Part shown: positions 9,440 to 21,814 of the stretch, one piece after another | How positions within the stretch are numbered: the stretch's first letter is position 1 | Layout: each line of letters opens with the position of its first letter | Assembly (NCBI RefSeq): GCF_000368085.1 | Contig: NZ_KB849239.1 | Span: 2,287,749 to 2,351,748 of the forward strand | Reading direction: 5' to 3' | DNA: 64,000 nucleotides | DNA from: Acinetobacter nosocomialis NIPH 2119 | GTDB taxonomy: Bacteria; Pseudomonadota; Gammaproteobacteria; Pseudomonadales; Moraxellaceae | The notes under the pieces: generated by a model | The model's database searches: none | What the model was told of the DNA's origin: nothing | What the model saw: only the letters and a program-made list of their open reading frames with translations | Program-made: the position numbers and the translations under genes

Positions 9440-11329
9440 TTATTTCCCCACTACCTGAATAACGATCAAGATCATCAATAACACCACTACACCGAGTGAC
9501 ATGCTTGATGCGTATTCACGCAATGAACCTGTTTGACGTGAGCTTGTGAAACTGTTTCCGCCTTTAACAAGCGCAGGAAGAACAAGCCATAAGCTGTCAA
9601 TCGGATCACGACCAAATAGTTTGGCGAAGAATAAATAAGGTTTAACAAAAACGATGTCATACAACGCATCGAAACCAAATGCAGTACGACAAATATGAGC
9701 TAAGCCAGCACCAAGACTTGTTTGAGCAAACGATTTCACTGCACCGTAAGCAAATGCAAATAGACCAATACCAACAGCTAAACCAACAAGCGCAATGCCT
9801 ACAGCTAAATGCTCTGCCCCATGCATGCCTTCTACAAATTGTTCAGCAACATGGAATTCAGGAATTTTTGCTGTATTTAAAATACCAGCTACTGGACCTT
9901 TTAATGCAGCACCCACAAAAGTAGACAATACTGCCAAGATACCTAATGGCGCCCAGTAAGTTGCACCTTTAATCTCATGGTAATGCGTATTTTCTTTACC
10001 GAAGAATACAACCCAGATTAAACGGAAGGTATAGATTGAAGTCAGGAATGCACCTGCTACACCAGCCCAATATAAAGTGTGGTATAGAGCAATTGATTGA
10101 CCTTGTACCCAAACTTCACCAAGAATCGCATCTTTTGAGAAGAAGCCGATTGTTAAGAATGGAATCGCTGCTAATGCACCGCCACCAATCGCGAAACATG
10201 CAAATAGGAATTTGTTTTTGTAGAACAAACCGCCCATTTTGAAAATGTTCTGTTCGTGATGGTAAGCAAGAATAACTGCACCAGAAGACAAGAATAATAA
10301 TGCTTTGAAGAATGCGTGAGCTAACATGTGGAACAGGCCAGCTTGATACGCTTCTGCACCTACAGCCATAAACATATAACCAAGCTGACTCATTGTTGAG
10401 TAAGCCAAAATACGTTTGATGTCTGTTTGCACGAGAGCAGCAAAACCTGCAACTAATAAAGTTACAGCGCCTGTTACCGAAATGAATTGCATCACTTCAG
10501 GTGCAAGCTCAAATACGCTGAATAGGCGGCAGCATAAATACACACCAGCCGTTACCATTGTTGCTGCGTGGATTAATGCAGAAACAGGTGTTGGACCTGC
10601 CATCGCATCTGCCAACCATGTTTGCAATGGAATTTGAGCAGATTTACCAGCAGCACCTAAGAACAACATTAATGCAGTCCAGATAGTAAGTGACGAACTC
10701 TTCGTCATGATTTCTGCTGCGTGTTCAACGATGTACTGAGTATTAAGCGTACCAAATTGTTGGTAAAGCAAGAATAAAGCGATAAGTAGGAATACGTCAC
10801 CTACACGAGTAACTGTAAATGCTTTGATCGCTGCCCAACCATTTGCAGGGTTTGCATAATAGAAACCAATCAGCAAGTAAGAGCATAGACCTACGCCTTC
10901 CCAACCTAAGAATAACAACGCTAAGTTGTCACCCAATACAAGCACAAGCATGCTTGCAACGAATAGGTTGAAATAAGAGAAGAAGCGCGCATAACCTTCT
11001 TCACCACGCATGTACCATGATGCAAAGATGTGGATTAGGAAACCAACACCTGTGATCATGCCCATCATGAGTAAAGATAAGCCATCTAAATGTAAGCTAA
11101 TGCCAGGAGCGAAACCACCAACATTGAACCATGTCCAAAGGTTTTGAACAAAAACCTGTTGGCCGCTGTTGGTAAATGCCATACCAGCAATCAATGCAAA
11201 TAATGCAGATAAACCTACAGAACCCACACCGATAATTGCTGCAACATTTTCAGAGAGCTTATCACGCCCTGCCGCCAATAAAATAAAACCGATTAGCGGA
11301 AATAATACTGTTAGATATAAATAACTCAT
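9440..11329 (-). CDS. nuoL: NADH-quinone oxidoreductase subunit L
   Basis: This 629-aa distal proton-pumping subunit of complex I has the family core [31 protein letters not shown]. It also carries the extended C-terminal region that forms the long lateral helix along the membrane arm. Its start overlaps the nuoK stop by 4 nt (ATGA type), indicating translational coupling. Length and motifs are normal. Confidence 0.96.
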
Positions 11330-11634
11330 CCGCGCATCTCACTAGCAGCATCCACATCCAAATGATGGAAGCGATGATAGAACTGAAGGACAATCGCAAG
11401 ACCGATACACGCCTCTGCCGCAGCAAGGGTTAAAATCAGAATGAACATGACTTGTCCATCTGGTTGTGCCCATACGCTACCCGCAAGAACGAATGCTAAC
11501 GCAGCAGCATTCATCATGATTTCAAGGCTCATTAACATAAATAGTAGGTTGCGTCGCACCATTACACCGTAAAAACCGAGTGCAAAAAGAATGGTTGCAA
11601 CAATCAAACCATGTTCTAAAGGGATCTGGCCCAT
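11326..11634 (-). CDS. nuoK: NADH-quinone oxidoreductase subunit K
   Basis: This is a 102-aa membrane subunit with three hydrophobic helices. The conserved [17 protein letters not shown] segment contains the buried glutamate used in proton transfer, and a second acidic site lies in [11 protein letters not shown]. Its first base overlaps the last base of nuoJ and its end overlaps nuoL. Confidence 0.95.
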
Positions 11635-12155
11635 TATTCTTTTTCCTCTTCTGCACCTGGTTCACGTTTACCTAAGTGGTATGCTGCAACAAGGGCTGCT
11701 AGCAATAACATCGCGGCAACTTCAACCAATAATAAGTAGTGAGTAAAGAGCGCTTGACCAACAACTTTTGGTCCAATTACTTGTGCTCCAAGTGGTGCAG
11801 AGATGGTTGTATATTCACCACCAAGCATCCAAACTAAAAGCAAGCCAAGTAAAAAGCTCATGAGTGCTGGATATGCCCAAGCATCTGAAGAAAGCCATTT
11901 ACGCTCTTGTTCCACAGTGTGTTGCCCTAAGTTAAGCATCATCACAACGAATACGAACAAGACCATAATCGCACCAGCATAAACAATGATTTCGAGGGCG
12001 CCGGCAAACGGCGCACCTACGATCATGAAAATACCAGCAACAGCTAGTAATGAAACAATCAGACTAAGCAATGCATGTACAGGGTTCGTGTTAGTCACTA
12101 CACGAACCGTAGAAACGATGGCCACGAGCGCCATCAAATAAAACGGCCACATCAT
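11634..12155 (-). CDS. nuoJ: NADH-quinone oxidoreductase subunit J
   Basis: This 173-aa membrane subunit has five predicted helices. The family region [21 protein letters not shown], whose pi-bulge helix takes part in coupling, is intact. It overlaps nuoI by 4 nt. The short, charged C-terminus ([11 protein letters not shown]) is typical. Confidence 0.94.
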
Positions 12156-12694
12156 GGTAATAGACTCCGTACATCGATTGGTGCACTTTCTTTTTGTGCT
12201 TGACCTTTCTCTTTACCGTTAATTGCCATACCAGTTACACGGTAGAAGTTGTAGTCTGGGTATTTACCTGGACCTGAAATGAGTAAGTTTTCTTTCTCAT
12301 ATACGAGGTCTTGACGTACGTATTCGCCCAACTCGAAATCTGGAGTTAACTGAATCGCTGTCGTTGGACATGCTTCTTCACACATACCGCAGAAGATACA
12401 ACGAGAGAAGTTGATACGGAAAAACTCCGGATACCAACGACCGTCTTCTTTTTCAGCTTTTTGCAGTGAAATACAGCCAACTGGACATGCAACCGCACAA
12501 AGGTTACATGCCACACAACGCTCTTCCCCATCTGGGTCACGTGTCAAGATAATACGACCACGATAGCGAGGTGGTACAATTTCCTCTGCTGGTACTTCTG
12601 GATAAAGAATTGTGTCACGTTTACGGAAACCATGGGTAAATACCATGAATAACGTCCGAACGATTGACCCAACTCCAGCTAGAATTTTATACAT
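12152..12694 (-). CDS. nuoI: NADH-quinone oxidoreductase subunit I
   Basis: This is the peripheral-arm iron-sulfur subunit carrying clusters N6a and N6b. Two complete 4Fe-4S motifs are visible, [15 protein letters not shown] and [15 protein letters not shown]. The 180-aa length is normal. It passes electrons towards NuoB near the quinone site and overlaps nuoJ. Confidence 0.96.
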
Positions 12695-12712
12695 TTTGTA
12701 CTCCCTGCTGTC

Positions 12713-13729
12713 TTAGGCCTGATTCATCAGAATCACAGCACCAGTTACCAATAGGTTAACCAACGCCAGCGGCAAACAAATTTTCCAACCGAAGTTCATG
12801 ACTTGGTCGTAACGTGGACGCATTAAAGAACCACGTGCCAATACAAACATCATTACGAAGAATGCTGTTTTAATCACAAACCAGAACACTGGTGGAATAA
12901 ATGGAATTTCTAAATTGAATGGCGCTAACCAGCCACCAAAGAATAAAGTCACGATCAATGCAGAGATAAGTACAACGTTTACATATTCAGCAACGAAGAA
13001 CATACCCCATTTCATACCGCCATATTCAACATGGTAACCTTCAGCCAATTCTTGTTCTGCTTCAGGTTGGTCAAATGGGTGACGGTGAGTTACCGCAACA
13101 CCAGCAACCACGAAAATCAAGAAACCTAAGAATTGTGGAATGATGAACCAAACGTCACGTTGAGCTTCAACAATTTCACGAAGGTTAAATGAACCAGCGA
13201 TTGCAACTACGCCCATTAACGAGATGCCCAAGAACACTTCATAAGAAATTGTTTGAGCAGCTGAACGCAAACCACCGAGTAATGAATATTTGTTATTTGA
13301 TGACCAACCACCGAATAACACTGCATAAACCGCAATACCAGCCATAGCCATAAAGAACAACAGACCGATGCTCATGTCTGCAACACCCAATGCAGGGCTT
13401 ACAGGAATAACCATGAACGAAAGCACCGCAGTTGCCATCGCAACTGCCGGAGCTAAACGGAAAGTTAATTTATCGGCAAATTTTGGTGTCCAGTCTTCTT
13501 TGAACATGATCTTAAGCATGTCGGCAACGATCTGGAACATACCACCAGGACCAACACGGTTTGGACCATAACGGTCTTGCCACCAAGCAAGTAAACGACG
13601 CTCAATAAAAGACATCAATGCAGCAACAAGTACAACGACAAGCAAAATCACAACTGCTTGAACCACTGCATAAGCAATTGGCCAGTTCTCAGCCCAAAGT
13701 GGCGTTTGACGTATAATTTCTTGATTCAT
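12713..13729 (-). CDS. nuoH: NADH-quinone oxidoreductase subunit H
   Basis: This 338-aa membrane subunit forms most of the quinone chamber and joins the peripheral and membrane arms. Family signatures include [20 protein letters not shown] near the N-terminus and the acidic loop [20 protein letters not shown] facing the quinone channel. It lies between nuoG (3-nt gap) and nuoI (18-nt gap). Confidence 0.96.
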   Translation of the reverse strand: MNQEIIRQTPLWAENWPIAYAVVQAVVILLVVVLVAALMSFIERRLLAWWQDRYGPNRVGPGGMFQIVADMLKIMFKEDWTPKFADKLTFRLAPAVAMATAVLSFMVIPVSPALGVADMSIGLLFFMAMAGIAVYAVLFGGWSSNNKYSLLGGLRSAAQTISYEVFLGISLMGVVAIAGSFNLREIVEAQRDVWFIIPQFLGFLIFVVAGVAVTHRHPFDQPEAEQELAEGYHVEYGGMKWGMFFVAEYVNVVLISALIVTLFFGGWLAPFNLEIPFIPPVFWFVIKTAFFVMMFVLARGSLMRPRYDQVMNFGWKICLPLALVNLLVTGAVILMNQA

Positions 13730-13732
13730 GAA

Positions 13733-16417
13733 TTACACTCCTAATGCCACTGAAACAGGCTCAGCTAAGGATACTGTCGGTGCTAAACCAACTGGGTAAC
13801 CGATATAACCTGTAGGTAAATATTCAATTACTTGTACAGGTAAGCTCACTGTAGTTTCGCCTGCTTTAACTGTAATACGTTGACCTTCTTGTAGGTTCAA
13901 ACGCGTTGCGTCTTGTTCGCCTACAGCAAATACAGCTTCAGGAATACGAGTTTCCATTGCAGGTGTTTTAATCGTGAATTCACCAGAACCAAAAATATGG
14001 TGCATTGGTACAAGACGGAAGCTTTCAGGGTTTGCAACTACTGCAGTTGGAGCAACATAGCTACGTGCTGGACGTTTTGCTAAACGGTCAAATAAACGAA
14101 CGCCTGAATCACCACCTTTTAAGTGACCACCCACTTCATCTTGGTATTTGTTCCAAGATTGTGGAGAGTTCCAACCTGGCGCCCACGCAAATGGTACAAG
14201 CGAAGAAGCTTTTTGCGGACCTACATAACCTTCCATAGAGAATGTTAATGCTGAGTCTGGGTCTGTCGGTTGCTTAGGTTCATGAACAGATAAAGGTGCA
14301 CGAATTGCTGTACGACCAGAATAGCGACGTGGTTCACGAGCAATTTTCAAACCATGTACACGATAGCCTGCATCTGGTGCAACATCTTGAATTGCTTCAA
14401 GTACCGGAACATTTTTAACGATACTTTCAATCACGTCATCAAGCAATGTCCAATCAACTGGCTTACCTTTAAGACCAGTTTCAATGGCATGCAACCAACG
14501 CCAAGATTCTTTAATCGCGTATTCAGGTTTGTAGTAGCTTGGATCGTAAACTTGATAGAAGCGCTGAGCACGACCTTCTTGGCTTACAACAGTACCATCA
14601 CCTTCGGCAAAGCTTGCTGCTGAAAGCACAATATCCGCCTGTTTCACAGTTTCTGTTTCGCTGTGATCAAGTACGATTACTGTTTCAGCTTTATCAAGTG
14701 CTGCTTTAACTTGAGCAGCTGGTAAACGACGGAACAAGTCATTTTCAACAATAACAAGTGTGTCGTAGTCTTGAGCAAATGCTTGTTCAAGGCTTAAGCC
14801 ACCAAACAATGCCAAGCCCATAGAGTTCACTTCAGGAACTACAAGGCTTAAACCAGCTTTTGAGCCAAGGTTTTGCGTTAACTCTGCTGCAGCTTCCATA
14901 ATTGAAGCATCTTGCAAGCTCGTACCCGCAATAATTAACGGTTTGTTTGCTGCTTTTAAAGTGTCTGCAATAGTTTGAGCAAATGCTTTTGCATCGTCAT
15001 CTAAACCATTAACTGTTTCACCTTTAACTGCCGCAGCAACTGCAAAACCTAAACGCGCAATGTCATTTGGAGAGGCAACAACTTCACCAGTTGCAACATC
15101 AGCAAGACGAGTTTGAGTTGCAGCCAAAATATAGATCGGAGATTTCGCTTCCTGACCAATACGTTGTACTGGTTCAGCCAACCAATCTGGCGTACGTGTT
15201 TTTGCAGCCATTTCGCGAGCTTTGTTTTTCGCAGCTTGACGAACTGACAAAGCCATACGTGGTGCAGTTTGGGTTAAATCTTCACCCAAAATTAATACTG
15301 CATCATAGCTTTCAATTTCACGCATGTTCGGGTTGTAAATACCTTCTGTTTGCATGATTGAAGCAGCAAGTTCAACAAGTTTTTGCTCTTTTTGCGCAAC
15401 ACCTGTTGAGTAGTTTGCCTGGCCTACAAGTTCACGTAATGCATAGTTTGATTCTAAGCTTGCACGTGGTGAACCGATACCTAAAACTTTTTTACCTTCA
15501 AGTTTCGCAATTGCTTGATCTAAAGCTTGGTCAACAGAAACAGTTGCTACTGTTTCGCCATTACGGAACTGAGGTTGACGTGGACGATCTGCACGGTTTA
15601 CATAACCTGTGCCAAAACGGCCTTTGTCACAAAGGAAGTATTGGTTAACCGAACCATTGAAACGGTTTTCTACACGACGGATTTCGCCATAACGCTCACC
15701 CGGAGAGATGTTACAACCTGAAGAACAGCCATGACACACGCTTGGTGCATATTGCATATCCCATTTACGGTTATAGCGCTCTGAATGAGTCTTATCGGTA
15801 AATACACCTGTTGGACATACTTCAGTCAAGTTACCAGAGAATTCAGATTCTAAAGTGCCTGATTCTGGACGACCAAAGTAAACACGCGATGCATTGGCAA
15901 ACACACCAAAGTCTGTACCGCCCGCATAGTCTTTGTAGTAACGAACACAACGGTAACAAGCAATACAACGGTTCATTTCATGCGCAATGAATGAGCCTAG
16001 TTCTTGGTTGTAATGTGTACGCTTAGTAAAACGATAGCGACGACGGTCATGACCAGTCATTACAGTCATATCTTGTAAATGACAGTGACCACCCTCTTCA
16101 CACACCGGACAGTCATGTGGGTGGTTGGTCATTAAGAACTCAACGATAGATTCACGAAAATCCGTTGCTTCTTTGTCTTCAATCGAGATATAGGTATTGT
16201 CAGATGCTGGTGTCATACATGACATCACAAGACGTCCGCGCGTATCTTCAGGATTTGCATACTGAGTTACGGCACATTGACGACATGAACCAACAGAACC
16301 TAAGGATGGGTGCCAACAAAAATACGGAATATCAATGCCAAGGGATAAACATGCTTGTAGCAAGTTTTCTGATCCATTGACTTCGTACGATTTTCCATCG
16401 ACATGAATTGTAGCCAT
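13733..16417 (-). CDS. nuoG: NADH-quinone oxidoreductase subunit G
   Basis: This 894-aa iron-sulfur subunit of the NADH-oxidising arm has an N-terminal 2Fe-2S ferredoxin domain (CWHPSLGSVGSCRQC). HDCPVCEEGGHCHLQD, including the His ligand of cluster N5, follows, then CIACYRCVRYY and a molybdopterin-oxidoreductase-like 4Fe-4S site starting CHGCSSGC. The large C-terminal molybdopterin-like domain has lost catalytic function in this family. Length and motifs are normal. Confidence 0.96.
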   Translation of the reverse strand: MATIHVDGKSYEVNGSENLLQACLSLGIDIPYFCWHPSLGSVGSCRQCAVTQYANPEDTRGRLVMSCMTPASDNTYISIEDKEATDFRESIVEFLMTNHPHDCPVCEEGGHCHLQDMTVMTGHDRRRYRFTKRTHYNQELGSFIAHEMNRCIACYRCVRYYKDYAGGTDFGVFANASRVYFGRPESGTLESEFSGNLTEVCPTGVFTDKTHSERYNRKWDMQYAPSVCHGCSSGCNISPGERYGEIRRVENRFNGSVNQYFLCDKGRFGTGYVNRADRPRQPQFRNGETVATVSVDQALDQAIAKLEGKKVLGIGSPRASLESNYALRELVGQANYSTGVAQKEQKLVELAASIMQTEGIYNPNMREIESYDAVLILGEDLTQTAPRMALSVRQAAKNKAREMAAKTRTPDWLAEPVQRIGQEAKSPIYILAATQTRLADVATGEVVASPNDIARLGFAVAAAVKGETVNGLDDDAKAFAQTIADTLKAANKPLIIAGTSLQDASIMEAAAELTQNLGSKAGLSLVVPEVNSMGLALFGGLSLEQAFAQDYDTLVIVENDLFRRLPAAQVKAALDKAETVIVLDHSETETVKQADIVLSAASFAEGDGTVVSQEGRAQRFYQVYDPSYYKPEYAIKESWRWLHAIETGLKGKPVDWTLLDDVIESIVKNVPVLEAIQDVAPDAGYRVHGLKIAREPRRYSGRTAIRAPLSVHEPKQPTDPDSALTFSMEGYVGPQKASSLVPFAWAPGWNSPQSWNKYQDEVGGHLKGGDSGVRLFDRLAKRPARSYVAPTAVVANPESFRLVPMHHIFGSGEFTIKTPAMETRIPEAVFAVGEQDATRLNLQEGQRITVKAGETTVSLPVQVIEYLPTGYIGYPVGLAPTVSLAEPVSVALGV

Positions 16418-16428
16418 AGTCGAATCCC

Positions 16429-17760
16429 TTAAGCTTGTTCTACGTTGCTAGTTTGCACGACAGGACGATTCGTCACTTTCGCTTCAAACTCGCTACGGAA
16501 ATGTTTGAGTGCGCCCATAAGCGGCTCCATCGCACCTGGTGCGTGGGCACAGAAAGTTTTACCAATCCATAACTTACGAGTAAGTTCTTGTAAATGATCG
16601 ATATCTTCTTTCTTACCTTCACCTGTTTCAAGTGCTTTAAGCGCTTTAACAGCCCATGGCAAACCATCACGGCACGGTGTACAGAAACCGCATGATTCAC
16701 GCGCAAAGAATTCTTCAAGATTACGGGTCAACGACACCATACATTGAGTCTCGTCTACCACCATCAATAAACATGTTCCTAAACGAGAACCTGCTTTCAT
16801 AATGGTTTCAGCATCCATTGGTAAATCAATGGTATCTGCAGGTAAAAAGTCAGTTGACGCACCACCTGGTAACCATGCTTTAAGCTTTAAGCCTTCACGC
16901 ATACCACCGGCATGATCTTCGATTACTTCACGTGCAGTCGTACCAAATGGTAGTTCCCAAAGACCAGGGAATTTAACTTTACCTGACGCACCATAAATCT
17001 TAGTGCCTGGGTCTTTTGATTTACCAGCTGATAAACCGATATACCACTCTGGACCACGAAGCATGATTGCTGGCAAGTTGTTATAAGTTTCAACGTTGTT
17101 CACAATCGTAGGACGACCCCATGCACCAGCAACTTGCGGGAATGGCGGTTTAGTACGTGGGTTAGCACGACGACCTTCAAGTGAGTTAATCAATGCAGTT
17201 TCTTCACCGCAGATATAACGACCTGCACCAGTATGTACGTGTAACTCGAAGTTCCAGCCAGAACCTAAAATGTTGTCACCTAAGTAACCTTTAGCGCGAA
17301 TTTGCTCAAGCGCTTCATTTAGGTATTGAGCAGCTTCGATGTATTCGCCACGGATGAAGATATAGCCTTGAGTTGCTTCTAAGGTATAACCTGCAATTAA
17401 CATACCTTCGATCAATTGGTGAGGAAGTTTTTCCATCAACAAACGGTCTTTAAAGGTACCTGGTTCCATCTCATCAGCGTTACAGATCAAGTAACGTGGG
17501 CCACCATCGTTTGGCGCCATAAGAGACCATTTGATCCCTGCTGGGAAGCCTGCACCACCACGACCTTTTACAGTTGCAGCTTTAATGACTTCAAGCACTT
17601 CAGCAGGTTTCATGCCTAATGCTTTTTTAAAGCCAGCATAACCGTCAAGTGCTTCATAGTCGTCAGCGCTATGTACGGCATCTTGTTTGCTTAAACGCCA
17701 AGTCAGTGGATGAGTTTCCGGATTACCGTCGCCATAAATTGGTTTTGGTTCAGTATTCAT
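16429..17760 (-). CDS. nuoF: NADH-quinone oxidoreductase subunit F
   Basis: This is the NADH- and FMN-binding subunit where electrons enter complex I (443 aa). The glycine-rich FMN/NADH motif [13 protein letters not shown] lies near residue 67 and the N3 cluster motif [12 protein letters not shown] near residue 350. The start overlaps the nuoE stop by 4 nt. Confidence 0.96.
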   Translation of the reverse strand: MNTEPKPIYGDGNPETHPLTWRLSKQDAVHSADDYEALDGYAGFKKALGMKPAEVLEVIKAATVKGRGGAGFPAGIKWSLMAPNDGGPRYLICNADEMEPGTFKDRLLMEKLPHQLIEGMLIAGYTLEATQGYIFIRGEYIEAAQYLNEALEQIRAKGYLGDNILGSGWNFELHVHTGAGRYICGEETALINSLEGRRANPRTKPPFPQVAGAWGRPTIVNNVETYNNLPAIMLRGPEWYIGLSAGKSKDPGTKIYGASGKVKFPGLWELPFGTTAREVIEDHAGGMREGLKLKAWLPGGASTDFLPADTIDLPMDAETIMKAGSRLGTCLLMVVDETQCMVSLTRNLEEFFARESCGFCTPCRDGLPWAVKALKALETGEGKKEDIDHLQELTRKLWIGKTFCAHAPGAMEPLMGALKHFRSEFEAKVTNRPVVQTSNVEQA

Positions 17761-18266
17761 ACATACTTCTCCAATAACTGTTTGACTGATGTCACTTCAA
17801 CTAAACCGTGAGTATCTTCATCAATCATTAACGTTGGGCCTTTGTCACAGTTGCCTAGGCAGCAAATTGGGAGCAGTGTAAAACGACCATCTTGTGTCGT
17901 TTGACCAAACTGAATACCTAATTCACGCTGGAATGCTTCAGCTAATGTTTCAGCACCCATTAAGAAGCAAGCAATCGAGTCACAAAGCAAAATTACGTGA
18001 CGACCTACAGGCTGGCGATAGATACGGTTGTAGAACGTTGCTACACCTTCTAAATCTGCCACACTAATCGTCAATAATTGTGCGATGGCGTTCATTTGAG
18101 CATCATCTACCCAACCGTTACGGCGCTGTACGCACTTTAATGCATCTAAAGAAGCTGCACGTGGGTATGGATAGTGACCAATGTGATGTTCAATTTCATG
18201 GATTTCTTCAGCAGTCAAAATCCCTTCAACATTCACACGTGGTTTTTTATCAGTCAGAATCATCAT
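17757..18266 (-). CDS. nuoE: NADH-quinone oxidoreductase subunit E
   Basis: This 169-aa thioredoxin-like 2Fe-2S subunit carries cluster N1a. The four ligands are in CDSIAC and CCLGNC. The helical N-terminal part precedes the ferredoxin fold as in other family members. It lies 13 nt after nuoCD and is coupled to nuoF. Confidence 0.95.
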   Translation of the reverse strand: MMILTDKKPRVNVEGILTAEEIHEIEHHIGHYPYPRAASLDALKCVQRRNGWVDDAQMNAIAQLLTISVADLEGVATFYNRIYRQPVGRHVILLCDSIACFLMGAETLAEAFQRELGIQFGQTTQDGRFTLLPICCLGNCDKGPTLMIDEDTHGLVEVTSVKQLLEKYV

Positions 18267-18279
18267 TTTGCGTTACCTC

Positions 18280-20067
18280 TTAGCGATCCACGTCAGCCAT
18301 AACCACGTCAATGGTCGCCAGATAAATGATTAAGTCAGACACTAAACTGCCGTTAATCACTGAAGGAATTTGCTGTAAGTGAGTAAACGTCGGTGTACGG
18401 ATACGAGTACGATAACTCATCGTTGCCTTATCCGAAGTCAAGTAATAAGTACTTGCACCTTTCACAACTTCAGTCATGAATGACGCTTCACCAGCAGGCA
18501 TGACAGGACCCCATGACACGCTCAAGAAGTGCGTAATCAAAGTTTCAATATCTTGTAACGTCTTATCTTTTGGTGGTGGAACAGCCAATGGGTGATCCGC
18601 TTTATATGGACCCGAAGGCATGTTATCCAAACACTGTTTGATAATTTTGAGTGACTCAGTAATTTCACGGAAGTGAACAAGAACACGAGCGTAGGCATCG
18701 CCTTCATACTCAACTGGCACATCAAAATCAAAGTTTTCATAGCCACTGTATGGACGATATTTACGAACGTCGAAATCAATACCTGTTGCACGTAAACCAG
18801 TACCAGTTACACCCCATGCAAGTGCAGATTTTGCATCGTATTGAGCAACATTACGTGTACGACCAATAAACACAGAGTTTTTAAGCGCAGCTGTGTAGTA
18901 TTCGTTGAGACGTTTTGGCATCCACTCTAGCAATTCTTTAACAAGTTTTTGCCAGTTATTTGGAAGGTCGTGTGCTGTACCACCAATACGGAACCATGCT
19001 GGGTGCATACGGTAACCCGTAATTGCTTCAACAATGTCGTATACTTTTTGACGGTCTGCGAACATATAGAATACTGGTGTCATACCACCAGCATCCTGAA
19101 TTGCCGTACCACAGTAAAGTAAGTGGTTATTAATACGGAACAACTCATTCAACATGACACGAATCACTTGTGCACGCTCAGGAACTTTAATTCCTGCAAG
19201 CTGTTCAACTGCCATTACATATGGCATGTTTTGCGCACAACCACCCAAGTAGTCAACACGGTCAGTATAAGGAATGAAAGAGTGCCATGTTTGACGCTCA
19301 GCCATCTTTTCCACACCGCGGTGGTGATAACCGATATCAGGAACACAGTCTTTCACTTCTTCGCCATCTAACTGCAATACAATACGGAACGCACCGTGTG
19401 CAGATGGATGGTTAGGACCCAAGTTCAAGAACATGAAGTCTTCATCAGCGTTACCACGCTTAAGACCCCAGTCTTCAGGTACAAAGCGTAAATGTTCCTG
19501 TTCGAAATCTTGCTTCGCTTTGTCTTGCATATACGGCGTATATTCTGTCGCACGTGCTGAATATTCTTTACGAAGCGGGTGACCTTCCCAATAAGTTGGC
19601 AACAAGATACGACGGAGCATTGGATGCCCTTCGAAATTGATACCGAACATATCGTAAGCTTCACGTTCATACCAGTTGGCATTTGGCCAGATATTTGTCG
19701 CTGTCGGGAGGCTAAGATCATTTTCGTTCAAGGCAACCTTGATACGAATGTCACTATTACGCTCAAGCGATAATAAATGATAGAACACAGTGAAGTCAGA
19801 TGCTGGTAAACCATCACGATGTTGACGTAAACGCTCATCCATCGCTGATAAGTCAAACAGCATTACATAAGGACGTTCCACTTTACGCAGGAACATGAGG
19901 ACTTCTTGCACGCGTGCGCGCTCAACCCAGACTGTTGGAAACTCTTCAAAAGTCGCCTGCACATAGAAGTTCTCACCAAACTTGGTTTTGAGCTCTTCTA
20001 CGATTGCAAATGCTGGGCGTGAATCAACTGGTGTTGATTCTGGCATAGCAATGTCAGTTTCAGCCAT
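18280..20067 (-). CDS. nuoCD: NADH-quinone oxidoreductase fused subunits C and D
   Basis: A single 595-aa chain combines the 30-kDa NuoC domain (about residues 1-190, with [12 protein letters not shown] and HPLRKEY) and the 49-kDa NuoD domain (about 205-595, with [14 protein letters not shown] and [12 protein letters not shown]). Such fusion is known from enterobacteria and Acinetobacter. NuoD lines the quinone site. An 84-bp gap separates it from nuoB, the largest gap within the operon. Confidence 0.96.
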   Translation of the reverse strand: MAETDIAMPESTPVDSRPAFAIVEELKTKFGENFYVQATFEEFPTVWVERARVQEVLMFLRKVERPYVMLFDLSAMDERLRQHRDGLPASDFTVFYHLLSLERNSDIRIKVALNENDLSLPTATNIWPNANWYEREAYDMFGINFEGHPMLRRILLPTYWEGHPLRKEYSARATEYTPYMQDKAKQDFEQEHLRFVPEDWGLKRGNADEDFMFLNLGPNHPSAHGAFRIVLQLDGEEVKDCVPDIGYHHRGVEKMAERQTWHSFIPYTDRVDYLGGCAQNMPYVMAVEQLAGIKVPERAQVIRVMLNELFRINNHLLYCGTAIQDAGGMTPVFYMFADRQKVYDIVEAITGYRMHPAWFRIGGTAHDLPNNWQKLVKELLEWMPKRLNEYYTAALKNSVFIGRTRNVAQYDAKSALAWGVTGTGLRATGIDFDVRKYRPYSGYENFDFDVPVEYEGDAYARVLVHFREITESLKIIKQCLDNMPSGPYKADHPLAVPPPKDKTLQDIETLITHFLSVSWGPVMPAGEASFMTEVVKGASTYYLTSDKATMSYRTRIRTPTFTHLQQIPSVINGSLVSDLIIYLATIDVVMADVDR

Positions 20068-20151
20068 TGGCTTGGCTTCCTATTTAATACAAATTCTGTC
20101 AATTTTCTCGATGAACATATCGGTCAGATATGTCAAAACACCGTCAAAAAA

Positions 20152-20829
20152 TTATTTAATCTCATCCATAGAGCGTAAGTTTTTAACGGCAATACGCTGC
20201 GCATTCTTACGATCACGTTCTGGCATCATCTTTGGCTTATACACTGGCTGAAGATCATCACCAATCACGGCAGAAAGCGGGCGTCGCTCTAATTGAATCT
20301 GGTCTTGCAAAAGCATTAACGCTTGAATTAATGCTTCAGGACGAGGCGGACAACCTGGGACGTACACGTCAACAGGAATAATTTTGTCTACACCTTGTAC
20401 TACTGAATAGATGTCGTACATACCTCCAGAGTTTGCACAAGCACCCATTGAAATAACCCATTTAGGTTCTAACATTTGTTCATACAAACGTTGAATAACC
20501 GGAGCCATTTTTACAAAGCAGGTACCTGCAACAATCATCAAGTCAGCCTGACGAGGTGAAGCACGAATAACCTCTGCACCGAAACGGGACAAGTCATGCA
20601 CGCCTGTTAAAGTCGTTGCATATTCAACGTAACAACATGAGGTACCAAAGTTAAATGGCCACAAAGAGTTTTTACGTCCCCAGTTTACTGCTGTATGCAA
20701 GACATCCTCTAAACGAGTCATGAATACGTTTTTATTCACTTCCTCTTCAAGCGGATCAGTCACAATTTGGCGTTCTTGCAATGGGTATTGATCAGCATCC
20801 GGATTCGCGCGGGTCAGAGTATATTTCAT
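20152..20829 (-). CDS. nuoB: NADH-quinone oxidoreductase subunit B
   Basis: This 225-aa subunit carries cluster N2, the last electron donor to quinone. The ligands lie in [18 protein letters not shown] and GCPPRPEAL. The adjacent-cysteine pair is intact. A strong AAGGAG ribosome-binding site lies just upstream, between nuoA and nuoB. Confidence 0.96.
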   Translation of the reverse strand: MKYTLTRANPDADQYPLQERQIVTDPLEEEVNKNVFMTRLEDVLHTAVNWGRKNSLWPFNFGTSCCYVEYATTLTGVHDLSRFGAEVIRASPRQADLMIVAGTCFVKMAPVIQRLYEQMLEPKWVISMGACANSGGMYDIYSVVQGVDKIIPVDVYVPGCPPRPEALIQALMLLQDQIQLERRPLSAVIGDDLQPVYKPKMMPERDRKNAQRIAVKNLRSMDEIK

Positions 20830-20835
20830 CCCGAC

Positions 20836-21387
20836 TTACTCCTTTTCAGATGACAATGCAGGTGTAGTTTTTGACTTAACACGACCTGATGATTGGGCTG
20901 GAATCTGGCCAGTAGGGTCAGTTACGAGCTCTTCAATAGAGTTAAAGCGTGTAATTTCAGCAATGTCCATTGTTGGTGAACCGACTTTAATCTTCTCACC
21001 AGCTAATTTACGGCGATCTGCCGGTGCCCAACTTAAAGCACCTACAGAGAAGGCATAAACAAGCGCAATTAATAGATCAACGACAAAGATTACAACAGTG
21101 GTATATCCCAACCACCCTACTTCACGCACAGAAGTAGACCATGCATAGAGGTAAAGGGCCTCTAAGTCGAAAACCACGAAGAAAATTGCAACTAGATAGA
21201 ACTTTGCAGACAGGCGAATGCGAGCGCCACCAGCACTCACGACACCTGATTCAAACTGCTCTTGCTTAGCACGTCCCCACGATTTTCCCCCGAGGAGTAA
21301 GGGAACTGTGAGCATAAAGACGCAAAGAAATGTAACGCCGATCACGAAGGCGATAATCGCCCAGTCGTATGGAGTAATGGCACTCAT
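20836..21387 (-). CDS. nuoA: NADH-quinone oxidoreductase subunit A
   Basis: The first gene of the operon is taken from the ATG at 21387 (MSAITPYDW), which has CAGGAG upstream. An upstream in-frame ATG at 21459 would add 24 untypical residues. The 183-aa protein has three membrane helices and the conserved FDLEALYLY motif after FYLVAIFFVVF. A polar C-terminal extension of about 60 residues makes it longer than the E. coli protein. Confidence 0.94.
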   Translation of the reverse strand: MSAITPYDWAIIAFVIGVTFLCVFMLTVPLLLGGKSWGRAKQEQFESGVVSAGGARIRLSAKFYLVAIFFVVFDLEALYLYAWSTSVREVGWLGYTTVVIFVVDLLIALVYAFSVGALSWAPADRRKLAGEKIKVGSPTMDIAEITRFNSIEELVTDPTGQIPAQSSGRVKSKTTPALSSEKE

Positions 21388-21814
21388 GCGGGGATAACTC
21401 CTGGCAGGCCTATTATTTAACAAAGAATGTATGTATTGGCCTTTGAATACACCAAACACAAAATTAATCCCGCCAATTGTACCTGATTTCTAATTTCGCA
21501 TGCTAGTTGAAGCGTCTTAGTCTTTTGGATGATTTTCCAATCAAAAGTATTGTTCTATGTCTTGTAGAGGGGGTTTCACCGCTTATAATCGGTTTATTTG
21601 ATAGTTTTCTTAGTTGTAATGATTTTTTTCATTTTTTGATTTTTAATATTATTTGCACAATTGCTCAATCGGTCAAAATAAACACCTTACTTTTTTATAA
21701 TATTAGACGGTTTTTTATTGTATTCATCTTCCCCTCTGAATTATGATGAATGTTTAATCATGCATTAATATTTTATTACTCTTGGATAAGAGTGTTTATC
21801 ATTAAGGGCAGCTG
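21388..21814. other. Divergent promoter region of nuo and the diguanylate cyclase gene
   Basis: This AT-rich 427-bp gap must contain the nuo promoter (minus) and the promoter of the gene at 21815 (plus). I could not place -35/-10 boxes with confidence and saw no coding potential. Confidence 0.5.

Noticed and set aside
21507-21746. 79-codon reading frame
   Set aside because: It is in the divergent nuo promoter region, lacks a ribosome-binding site and is only a hydrophobic translation of AT-rich DNA.
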